This document shows, in pieces, positions 43,583-51,099 of a DNA stretch of 64,000 nucleotides; positions within the stretch are counted from its first letter, which is position 1, and each line of letters opens with the position of its first letter. A program made the position numbers and the translations under genes. This DNA comes from Acherontichlamydia pituitae (lineage in GTDB: Bacteria; Chlamydiota; Chlamydiia; Chlamydiales; Rhabdochlamydiaceae). The stretch lies in assembly GCA_019634675.1 (NCBI GenBank), contig JAHCAX010000001.1, forward strand, positions 744,001 to 808,000, written 5' to 3'. Under the pieces are notes generated by a model. It ran no database searches. It saw only the letters and a list, made by a program, of their open reading frames with translations, and was not told where the DNA came from.

Positions 43583-45074
43583 GGTTGATCTTTAATTGGG
43601 GAAAGAGTTGTTGCAACAGGGCGTTTTCTTCTGCAGTGAATGCAAATTGCACATTGCCGATGCCTCTGATGAGTTGTTGTTTTGTAAGGGGATCTTCAGT
43701 GATATGCACTTCGTTGGCGCTCACGCGTGCACCTTGCGATTCATCCCAGAAGAGGACCTTTTTACCAGGGTTTGCCGATAAGATGAGCGTGCGGGTAGTC
43801 AGCGAATAGTTCAGACGGTCGGCCACGCCGCAGCGGGGCGGTTTTTGCGTGCCGAGGGAACTTAACCGGACAGCGCCTTTGAGGGCAAGGGAGACTGGTT
43901 GCAGGGTGTTGTCGGCGACCGAGTATTCAAATGCAGCCTGGTCTGCCCGGATGCAGAGCTCCGCTTCTTCATAATAGAGCTGTTGGTGGGGGAGGACTTT
44001 CCCATCGGTCTTTGGACTGTCGAGGTTGGCTTGGAGCTTTTCCCGGTCGATCTGCGCGTTGCCATGGCAAAGGACCTTGTGATAGCCGCCATGCTGAGGA
44101 TCGTTGTAGGTAAGCGTAGTCGGGCCATGTGCGCGGATTCCTTTGAGCACCCGCTTTCCTTTAACGAGCGGCTGGTCGATCTCAAGATAGTCTTCTGTTT
44201 CGATCGTTTCCAAGGCATCGTCTTGGATCCGGACATTGCCTTTTAGAGTGAGCTTGTTCTTCGGGTTGTCCCAAGTTAAGTGATCGCATTGGAAAGTGAG
44301 CTGGCCTTGCTGCACATGGGGGATGATGGCGGAAGCTAAAATCCCTTTGGGATGCAACAGCGACATCTTTTCATTGAGCAGATCGAGGTCTGCCGAATCG
44401 GCATCGATGATATCCCCTTCATGGGTAAGGCGGCATTGCGTCAAAGCATCTTTGGGATAGGCGGTGATGACGCCCTGGAAATCTTTGGAGGCGTTCTTTT
44501 GAGATCCTGAAATTTGTTTCCGGTAAAGGGCTTTGTCTGCGGAAAGGTGGAAGTTGTTGGCATAATGGATCTCGACATCGGTCGTCGCTAATATGGTCTC
44601 GACTTCATATTCTGCTTTTTTTCCATCAGGTTCCCATTTGGAAAAGTTGAGTTCGATCTCGCGGCTGAGCAACTGCAGAGGAGAAGAGGGGCTGTTTTTT
44701 TTGGTCTTAAGGGCATCTGTATAGGCCACTTTTTCCCCTTGGGCCGCATGCAGGAGGCCTTTTAACGTGGTGAAGTCCAGTTCAGCTTGGGAGCAGCGGA
44801 TCTCTGCGCTGTTCTTCAGCGCTAACAGGACGTCTTTGCGAAGGAGGATCTGGGCGAATGGAAAATCTTTTCCGGCAGTTTCCTGCTTTTGCAAATTGGC
44901 TTCTTCAGCCATCATTTTCCCGAGGCCGTGGTCGAGGACGACATGCCCTGTGAGCATCAGCGACTGCCCATCGTAGGCGGCATTTGTCGAAGAGAGGGAG
45001 CCCGATTCAGGGACCTGTTCTGCAGCGCAAAGGGAGAAGGAGGCAAGTAGAGCGGAAAAAATGATGGTTCTCAT
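43575..45074 (-). CDS. lptA: LptA/OstA-like periplasmic LPS transport protein
   Basis: 499 residues from ATG 45074, chosen because it begins a signal peptide (MRTIIFSALLASFSLCAAEQ). The open frame extends to 45260, where its ATG overlaps the lptC stop, but that would place the signal 62 residues inside. The body has repeated OstA-type segments (DGQSLMLTGHVVLDHG, NPKNKLTLKGNVRIQDD, QLIRGIGNVQFAF). It is much longer than E. coli LptA, as in Chlamydia (CT654-like). Bridges LPS across the periplasm. Start assignment is the weak point: no ribosome-binding site is visible at 45074. Confidence 0.85.
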   Translation of the reverse strand: MRTIIFSALLASFSLCAAEQVPESGSLSSTNAAYDGQSLMLTGHVVLDHGLGKMMAEEANLQKQETAGKDFPFAQILLRKDVLLALKNSAEIRCSQAELDFTTLKGLLHAAQGEKVAYTDALKTKKNSPSSPLQLLSREIELNFSKWEPDGKKAEYEVETILATTDVEIHYANNFHLSADKALYRKQISGSQKNASKDFQGVITAYPKDALTQCRLTHEGDIIDADSADLDLLNEKMSLLHPKGILASAIIPHVQQGQLTFQCDHLTWDNPKNKLTLKGNVRIQDDALETIETEDYLEIDQPLVKGKRVLKGIRAHGPTTLTYNDPQHGGYHKVLCHGNAQIDREKLQANLDSPKTDGKVLPHQQLYYEEAELCIRADQAAFEYSVADNTLQPVSLALKGAVRLSSLGTQKPPRCGVADRLNYSLTTRTLILSANPGKKVLFWDESQGARVSANEVHITEDPLTKQQLIRGIGNVQFAFTAEENALLQQLFPQLKINHE

Positions 45075-45256
45075 GAGGAAGTTGCAAAACTGCTTTGCCC
45101 GAAAAAATCGATGATTTTTAGGCCAGTTACAAGTGGCAGCAAAGCTGTCACGCTCCATTTGACGAGGTCGGCCCCAAGTGGGCCGGCCAAGGAGAATGGA
45201 TGAAAATGGCCTCAAAAGGGCGATTTTGCTGGGCAAATGAGTTTTACAACTGCCTC

Positions 45257-45874
45257 TCATGGCTTATCCTCGGGTTGCTGATTGAGCAATGCCTTGAAGT
45301 GCTGCGCTTGGAACTGGGGTGTCTTTCCTGTAACGGCAAAGGAGACGTCCTGAGCTACGCCTCGCAAAAAGGGCTTGTAGGGGCCTAAGTTGTTCGGCAT
45401 ATCGCGCCCTTGGATCCGATAAAGAGAAAGAGCTACCGATTGCGCGAGGAATTGCTGCGCGGTATACCGATAGATCCCTTCTTCCGCTTCCAAATAGCGC
45501 ATTTGCTGCATAGGGGAACTTCCTGGGCCTGTCAGTTCGATCTTGTCTTGCATCCAGCAGCGCATTTTTTCAAGTTTTTCGATCAAGTCGAACTTAGAGC
45601 CTTCAGGCTTTAGGGTCAAGATGGAAGAGTCGCTTTCGATCCGGTAGTGGAGGCGGGACTGGTCTTCTTGGGTAAAATAGATCTCTTTGACAACGCCTTT
45701 GCGGTTCTGGTTTGTCGTTTGGGCAAGGCTTTTTACCGAAGTGTCTTGCTGCGATTGTTTTTGTTCCCGATAGGAGGCGTAGTCGGATTCTCGGACTTTA
45801 CCAAAGCAGACTGCCCAGAGAAGCAGCAGCAGACAAAAGCTTGTTAGGCTAAGCAGAGTGATTTTTTTATACAT
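45257..45874 (-). CDS. lptC: LptC-like LPS transport protein
   Basis: 205 residues, with an N-terminal membrane anchor (ITLLSLTSFCLLLLLWAVCFG) followed by a soluble beta-rich domain (VVKEIYFTQEDQSRLHYRIE). Placement between kdsA and lptA and the single anchor fit LptC, although sequence motifs are weak. Only 6 bp from the kdsA stop. A GC-rich hairpin (45169-45185, CGGCCC/GGGCCG) lies between it and lptA. Confidence 0.75.
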   Translation of the reverse strand: MYKKITLLSLTSFCLLLLLWAVCFGKVRESDYASYREQKQSQQDTSVKSLAQTTNQNRKGVVKEIYFTQEDQSRLHYRIESDSSILTLKPEGSKFDLIEKLEKMRCWMQDKIELTGPGSSPMQQMRYLEAEEGIYRYTAQQFLAQSVALSLYRIQGRDMPNNLGPYKPFLRGVAQDVSFAVTGKTPQFQAQHFKALLNQQPEDKP

Positions 45875-45880
45875 GCCATC

Positions 45881-46738
45881 TCAGCTCCGTAACGCTTGAT
45901 AGATCAGGTTTAGCTCGCGCATGAGTTTGGGCATTTCAGAAAATGGGTAGACGGAGTCTTTGTCGCTTTTGGCAAACGCAGGGTCGGGGTGGGATTCAAT
46001 AAATAAGCAGTTGCAGCCTGCAGCAATTGCAGATTTTGCAAGAGTAGGGATAAATTCTCTTTGCCCTCCGGACGAGGAGCCGTTGCCGCCCGGCAGTTGG
46101 ACCGAATGGGAGGCATCGAAACAGACCGGGAATCCGAACCGCTGCATGATCGGGATAGCCCGCATGTCGCTGACGAGGTTGTTGTACCCAAAGGAGGTTC
46201 CCCGATCGGTCAGGATAATTTTCTCGTTCTGCGTCGAAAGGATTTTTTCGACGACATTGCCCATGTCCCAAGGGGCCATGAACTGCCCTTTTTTGGCATT
46301 GATGACGGCGCCGCTTCTCCCTGCAGCTAGGACCAGGTCGGTCTGCCTGCACAGGAAGGCGGGAATTTGGATGATATCGCAGACTTGCCCGGCAGCAAGA
46401 GCCTCTTTAGGTGTGTGGACATCGGTCAGGACGGGAATATTAAATTCTTTTTTAACTTTTTCCAAGATCGCGAGGCCTTTTTCAAGTCCTGGACCTCGGA
46501 ACGATGCGTTCGCGGAGCGGTTTGCTTTATCGTAGCTGGACTTGTAGATGAGGTTGACCCCTTTGAGGCCGCGGAAAATTTCGCAGAGCTGTTCTGCAGC
46601 TTTCAGGGCATGCTCTTCGCTTTCGATGACGCAGGGGCCTGACATGATGGCCAACGGCTCACCAGGTCCAATATAAAAATCTTTGACAGGTACTTTCTTC
46701 ATGTCAATATATTGATCCTTTAAGGAGGTTTTATTCAA
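45881..46738 (-). CDS. kdsA: 3-deoxy-D-manno-octulosonate 8-phosphate synthase
   Basis: 285 residues. IMSGPCVIESEEHALKAAEQ, YKSSYDKANRSANASFRGPG and DASHSVQLPG are KdsA signatures. Condenses PEP with arabinose-5-phosphate to make Kdo-8-P for LPS. First gene of kdsA-lptC-lptA-lptB, a compact chlamydial operon linking Kdo synthesis to LPS export. Confidence 0.97.
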   Translation of the reverse strand: MNKTSLKDQYIDMKKVPVKDFYIGPGEPLAIMSGPCVIESEEHALKAAEQLCEIFRGLKGVNLIYKSSYDKANRSANASFRGPGLEKGLAILEKVKKEFNIPVLTDVHTPKEALAAGQVCDIIQIPAFLCRQTDLVLAAGRSGAVINAKKGQFMAPWDMGNVVEKILSTQNEKIILTDRGTSFGYNNLVSDMRAIPIMQRFGFPVCFDASHSVQLPGGNGSSSGGQREFIPTLAKSAIAAGCNCLFIESHPDPAFAKSDKDSVYPFSEMPKLMRELNLIYQALRS

Positions 46739-46895
46739 TGGGAAAATTAGGCGCTTAGAGCTGAGAAGATCGAGTTCGTTTCATCAGTCATTCTATGATT
46801 CATGAGAATAACGTTAGTTTTGTTCATTTGCTATTTTATAAGCTGTTGAAAATAAGCATGATAATGTTTTGTAATAGGTAATGCTTGCTGAAAAA

Positions 46896-46910
46896 GTAAT
46901 ACCGTATTAC
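46896..46910. promoter_or_regulatory. operator palindrome of the MazEF operon
   Basis: GTAATACCGTATTAC, two 7-bp arms around one base, ending 32 bp before the antitoxin start. AbrB/MazE-type antitoxins bind such palindromes to autoregulate. Confidence 0.65.
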
Positions 46911-46942
46911 CATCAAGAGCGATAGAGTTTGTTAGGAGGCAC

Positions 46943-47200
46943 ATGGCTGTCAAAACAAAAAAGCGTAGGATCATTAGAACCTCTAAGTTGACCTCGAAAT
47001 ACCAAGCTACAGTTCCATCTGAAGTGAGAAGGCATTTGCGTCTAAAAAAAGGGGATCAGGTGGCTTATGAGCTCCTCTCTGATGGCACCGTTGTTCTGCG
47101 TAAAACAACTCCGATCGACCTCCAGTATCTCAATTCCATCGAAGCATTGTTAAGTGAGTGGGAAAGCGAAGATGATGAGCAAGCTTACAAAGACCTATGA
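46943..47200 (+). CDS. MazE-like antitoxin (AbrB/SpoVT fold)
   Basis: 85 residues with AGGAGG ribosome-binding site. SKYQATVPSEVRRHLRLKKG is the swapped-hairpin AbrB DNA-binding domain. The acidic tail (SEWESEDDEQAYKDL) is the usual toxin-binding part. Overlaps the toxin gene by 29 bp. Confidence 0.9.
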   Translation: MAVKTKKRRIIRTSKLTSKYQATVPSEVRRHLRLKKGDQVAYELLSDGTVVLRKTTPIDLQYLNSIEALLSEWESEDDEQAYKDL

Positions 47201-47534
47201 TATATATGAAGTTGTCAAAGTCCCTTTTCCTTTTACTGATGTAAAAGCTGCAAAGATTCGCCCGGCTCTCATTCTTTCGACTGCAAAACATTTTAACGCT
47301 CGGATTGGGCTGAGCATTTTGGCGATGATCACTTCCATTAAGGCGGAACAAGAACTTTGGCCTGCAGACATTGTGATACAAGATCTAGCCTCTACGAATC
47401 TTCCGGCGCCATCAATCATACGATTTAAATTATTTACTTTGGATCACCGGTTGATCATTAATCGGCTTGGGATTCTTGCACCGATTGATCGGAAAAGTGT
47501 TCAGAGTATGTTAAAAGAAGTTCTTTCGTTATAA
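47172..47534 (+). CDS. MazF/PemK-like toxin
   Basis: About 120 residues. YEVVKVPFPFTDVKAAKIRPAL and SILAMITSIKAE follow the PemK/MazF pattern of sequence-specific endoribonucleases. Start at ATG 47172 or 47175; an open frame from 47154 is less likely. Its last 77 bp overlap the 3' end of the convergent hydrolase gene on the other strand, so one of the two C-termini may be secondary. Confidence 0.85.
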   Translation: MMSKLTKTYDIYEVVKVPFPFTDVKAAKIRPALILSTAKHFNARIGLSILAMITSIKAEQELWPADIVIQDLASTNLPAPSIIRFKLFTLDHRLIINRLGILAPIDRKSVQSMLKEVLSL

Positions 47535-48477
47535 ATCTTGGAACTCTCTCTTCCAGCCAATATTTCGGTTTCCAGGGCATCCGGCCTGTCATAAAGCCCA
47601 TATGGCCGCCGCTTTTCTGCAATTCGAGCATTACTTGAGGAGGCAGCTTAGACGGATCGGGGATTGCATCTGGATAAAGGAACGGATCGTTAGAAGCATG
47701 CAAGATTAACGTGGGTGTTTTAATGTTCTGAACGTAATAAAATGAGCTGGAATTTTTATAATAGTTTTCAGAGTTTTTAAAATGATGGATCTTTGCTGTA
47801 ATTAAATTGTCAAATTCCCAAAATGTTTTGATGTGTTGAATTTTATCGATGTCGATGGGAAGTTTTGTCTGTTTGTTTTTATCTAATAACTTTTTCTTTA
47901 GCTGCGACAGCAGCCTCTTTTGATAGATGGATGAAAATCCTTTTTGGATCCTGTCTGCAAACCGGTTGAGCAGGAAGGGAGGGGAAACAGCAACCGCGCA
48001 GCAAATCGGAGTGTCGGATTGCGATTCGCCGAGGTATTTCAAAAGGACGTTTCCACCAAGGGAAAAGCCGACGGCGGCAATTGGCCTGGAAGGGAATCGT
48101 TTTTTTAGAACTTGGACAAGGTGTTTAAAATCGGTAGTTTCTCCAGCATGGTAAGAGCGTATGGCGGTGTTGTGCTCGCCGCTGCAGCCGCGGAAATGCA
48201 TCAAGAGGGGCTGAAGCCCCGCTTTTTTTAATGCGCATAGCATCCCTTTTGCGTAGTTTGAATCGACCGATCCTTCCAGCCCATGCATGATAATGACAAG
48301 AGGCGAGGTTTCATTGCCGACTGTCCAGTCGAGATCGATAAAGTCCCCATCGGGCAAAATTAAACGTTCCCTTTTCAGTTTGATCGTGCATTTTCTTTTG
48401 ACGATGCTTGGCCATATTGTTTGCAAATGGCCTCCTGGAAGCCACCAAGGTGATTTAAAATTGCTGGAGGTGTTCAC
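47458..48477 (-). CDS. YheT-like alpha/beta hydrolase
   Basis: 339 residues. LVIIMHGLEGS (oxyanion loop), nucleophile GFSLGGNVLLKYL, and C-terminal SGGHMGFM with the catalytic His mark the YheT/ABHD1 family. Substrate unknown, probably a lipid ester. It starts by a 4-bp overlap with the dapB stop. The last ~25 residues overlap mazF and are probably a changed C-terminus after MazEF arrived. Confidence 0.9.
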   Translation of the reverse strand: MNTSSNFKSPWWLPGGHLQTIWPSIVKRKCTIKLKRERLILPDGDFIDLDWTVGNETSPLVIIMHGLEGSVDSNYAKGMLCALKKAGLQPLLMHFRGCSGEHNTAIRSYHAGETTDFKHLVQVLKKRFPSRPIAAVGFSLGGNVLLKYLGESQSDTPICCAVAVSPPFLLNRFADRIQKGFSSIYQKRLLSQLKKKLLDKNKQTKLPIDIDKIQHIKTFWEFDNLITAKIHHFKNSENYYKNSSSFYYVQNIKTPTLILHASNDPFLYPDAIPDPSKLPPQVMLELQKSGGHMGFMTGRMPWKPKYWLEERVPRFITKELLLTYSEHFSDQSVQESQAD

Positions 48478-49238
48478 GAGTTAAACAGGTCCTTGATCGA
48501 GTAAAGGCCGGGAGGTTGCTGGGCGATGAACTCAGCTGCAGCCAATGCCCCTTTGGCAAAGGCGTCCCGCGTGTGCGCTTGATGGGTCAATTGGATCCTT
48601 TCGTGTCCGCATTCAAAGATGATGGTGTGCTCGCCGATCACGTTGCCAGAACGGATGCTGTGGATGATGATTTGTTCTTTTTTTCGGTTGGAATCAGATT
48701 TGTTGAATGCAATTTCTCCCTTTCCAATCGACTTGGCCATTGCCAGCGCTGTGCCGCTGGGACTATCTTTCTTATGGATGTGGTGGGTCTCGATGATATC
48801 GATATAGCAATCTCCGAATAGAGAGCTTGCAAGTTTTTTCACTACTTCAAGACAGAGAGCGATCCCTAAGCTGAAGTTGGGGGAGTAAAGGATTGGGATT
48901 TCACGGGCGGCAAGCTCGATCGCTGCGAAGGCGCCGCGGTCCAAACCTGTCGTTCCGATGACGAGTCCTTTGTTTAATGCATGGGCGGATTCGATGTGTT
49001 TTTTAGCCGCATGGATGGAAGAGAAGTCGATCGCAACTTGACATCCATCCATTGCTTCCTCCGGCGTCGTCTTTAATGGGATTCCAAGCTTGTCTGCAGT
49101 TGCAGAAAAATAAGCGGGGTCCTCATCTGGTCGAACGGAGCCGCAGACAATTTTGAAACGGGTGTCTTCTTTTGCCAGTTTGACGATCCTCTGTCCCATT
49201 TTTCCGCTTGCGCCGAGGATGCTGATAGTTAAAGCCAT
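48474..49238 (-). CDS. dapB: 4-hydroxy-tetrahydrodipicolinate reductase
   Basis: 254 residues from ATG 49238 (MALTISILGASGKMGQRIVK), preferred over 49277 because AGGAA lies just upstream and the NAD(P)-binding GASGKMG is then N-terminal. ETHHIHKKDSPSGTALAM is the DapB active-site motif. Lysine/meso-diaminopimelate pathway, feeding peptidoglycan synthesis. Confidence 0.96.
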   Translation of the reverse strand: MALTISILGASGKMGQRIVKLAKEDTRFKIVCGSVRPDEDPAYFSATADKLGIPLKTTPEEAMDGCQVAIDFSSIHAAKKHIESAHALNKGLVIGTTGLDRGAFAAIELAAREIPILYSPNFSLGIALCLEVVKKLASSLFGDCYIDIIETHHIHKKDSPSGTALAMAKSIGKGEIAFNKSDSNRKKEQIIIHSIRSGNVIGEHTIIFECGHERIQLTHQAHTRDAFAKGALAAAEFIAQQPPGLYSIKDLFNS

Positions 49239-49249
49239 ATTCCAATTTC

Positions 49250-49918
49250 CTATCTGATTAATTCTGCCAGGATCCAATTTCCAAGGATATTCAAGATGGG
49301 ATCGACCAGCAAATCGGGCACTTGTTCCACATCCGATTTTTGCACGAAGTAGCCATATGCGTTTTTGGCAAAGTTGAGCTTTTGTTCAGCATTCAAGTTC
49401 TTGTAGCGGTTGCTCTCGGCAACGATCGCTCCGATGTAGGCCGGCATCTTTTCAGGTTTATAAATGGCTCCGTAAAAGCTGATCATTTCATTTGCAAACG
49501 TATTGGCGTCTTTCGATGTGGGAGTGTTGTAAATGGGAATGTTGGTGCTCACAAGTGTATTGTCTTGGATCAAAAGAGTCACTAAAGGAGGAAGGAACAA
49601 TTTAAAGACTGGATCAAAAATGTAATCGGGAAGATAGGGCGTATCTGTCTTATCGATGATCTCATTTAAGACTGCCAATACTCCCGCACGTTTTTCATCC
49701 AGCGTCAAATCTGCATCCGTTTCCACCAAAGCCGCAGCTCGGTAGGTAAGGAAGATCAAATCTTGGGGCTGAAAATGCGCGGTAAGGTCTTTAACGAGCT
49801 GCTCGGCGTAATGGTGCCAAGCTTCCTGAGGATCTTGGAGATCATTGGCATTGGATGCATTTGTGTAAGAGGGCATAGCAAATAGAATCGTTAATGCGGC
49901 TAGTAGAGCTTTGAACAT
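49250..49918 (-). CDS. secreted unknown protein
   Basis: 222 residues from ATG 49918 with GGGAGG 4 nt upstream. Clear signal peptide MFKALLAALTILFAMPSYTN; mature part helical with two related stretches, LPDYIFDPVFKLFLPP and VPDLLVDPILNILGNW. No family recognised; probably periplasmic. It ends 12 bp before dapB and may be co-transcribed with it. Confidence 0.75.
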   Translation of the reverse strand: MFKALLAALTILFAMPSYTNASNANDLQDPQEAWHHYAEQLVKDLTAHFQPQDLIFLTYRAAALVETDADLTLDEKRAGVLAVLNEIIDKTDTPYLPDYIFDPVFKLFLPPLVTLLIQDNTLVSTNIPIYNTPTSKDANTFANEMISFYGAIYKPEKMPAYIGAIVAESNRYKNLNAEQKLNFAKNAYGYFVQKSDVEQVPDLLVDPILNILGNWILAELIR

Positions 49919-49998
49919 AAAACCTCCCAATGAACCGTTGTCGTCGGATCGAAAAATAGATCATTGCTTCGAAGGTTGTGCAATGTCAAGGGGATTTT

Positions 49999-50175
49999 AG
50001 AGTCTGTCCATGAAATCAGGCTGTTTAGTTTTTTAAGATTCTTTTTGATGAGATTTCATAAGGCATTAGTCGTTCGAACGACGAGGCCATGTGTTAACAC
50101 ATGGGTGAGGAGTTCGATATGAAAGATCACATAAAAGAATCCAAAAAACAAAAGCATGGTTTGTGGACAGACTCT
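49999..50175. repeat. MITE-like palindromic element, tandem copy 1
   Basis: 177 bp with perfect 12-bp terminal arms AGAGTCTGTCCA/TGGACAGACTCT. The centre contains palindromes GTCGTTCGAACGAC and CATGTGTTAACACATG and an arm pair TTTCAT/ATGAAA. Its middle ~100 bp are related to the adjacent element at 50177-50351. Confidence 0.82.
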
Positions 50176-50176
50176 T

Positions 50177-50351
50177 AGAAGCTGTTTTATAACTAGACTT
50201 TTTAGGGATTTGAGAGGCTTTCCGATGAACTTTCGTAAGGCCTTAGCCGTTCAGGCGACGAACTCATGTGTAAGCACATGGGTGAGAAGCCTGATACGAA
50301 AGATCGCGAAAAGACTCCAAAGACCGAAAGTGGAGTTATAAAACAGCTTCT
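50177..50351. repeat. MITE-like palindromic element, tandem copy 2
   Basis: 175 bp with perfect 18-bp terminal arms AGAAGCTGTTTTATAACT/AGTTATAAAACAGCTTCT. The centre matches that of the preceding element at roughly 70 percent, keeping the hairpin with covarying bases (CTTTCGTA/TACGAAAG versus TTTCAT/ATGAAA). The terminal arms of the two copies differ. Confidence 0.82.
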
Positions 50352-50361
50352 TAGAAGCTGT

Positions 50362-50877
50362 CTATCCTTTCTGGTACTGGAGTTTGCGCGACGAGACATG
50401 GGCGATCATTTCATTGAGGTACTTGATCGACTCAAGGAGATTAAGGATCGCCGTTTTGTCCTTTTCAAACAAAACAGAGGGCTGGTGGGGAAATGCTGCA
50501 ACATTGACCACTTCTTTCCACAGGTTTACCGAAGGTTCCTTCTCTTGCTGGTCGGAAGGATCTTCATGGGCCCCATCTTCCTCTTCTTCTTCTTCCGACC
50601 AATAAATGCTTGGAAATAGACGGAAGGAAAAGAGCCTTCTGCTGGCCACGTGGTACTTTAAAGGCGGCGCAAAAGAAGCCCATGGGAGATTGCGTTTTTG
50701 CCATTCAAAGAGAGCTTCCCATTGGGAAGCATAGATCGTCGACATCCCAAGATACTCGGGGTGGTGCGCGACGGCTTGCGCCTCTGTCAAATAAGTCGGA
50801 TCAAGGACTGCTTGGTCTTGCGCCCAGCGTACGTGGTCTTTGATATCGAGGTTGTCAATCGTGATTGCTTTCATCAT
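50362..50877 (-). CDS. unknown acidic protein
   Basis: 171 residues from ATG 50877 (MMKAITIDNLDIKDHVRWAQ), with AAGGA just upstream; the open frame extends to 50916. Contains a run of six Glu (YWSEEEEEEDGAHEDPSDQQ) around residues 94-113 and a C-terminal helix with coiled-coil character (LNLLESIKYLNEMIAHV). No family recognised. Divergent from the secretin gene. Confidence 0.7.
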   Translation of the reverse strand: MMKAITIDNLDIKDHVRWAQDQAVLDPTYLTEAQAVAHHPEYLGMSTIYASQWEALFEWQKRNLPWASFAPPLKYHVASRRLFSFRLFPSIYWSEEEEEEDGAHEDPSDQQEKEPSVNLWKEVVNVAAFPHQPSVLFEKDKTAILNLLESIKYLNEMIAHVSSRKLQYQKG

Positions 50878-51099
50878 GTCCTTGTAAATCCATAAGGGTG
50901 CACAGACATTATTCACTCTGGAGAAAAATCGACAAGAGGAAAGAGTTTGTGGAAATCAGATTCTACCACTTTCTTAATTTAATTTTGAATTTTAAAATCA
51001 TTTGTTTGTGTTCAAACTGTTTAAAAATTAATTTGTTTTGGAAAAAACTCCACAAAAATTCTGTTGTCTCATATAATGTCCGTGGCATGCCGTAATTTT

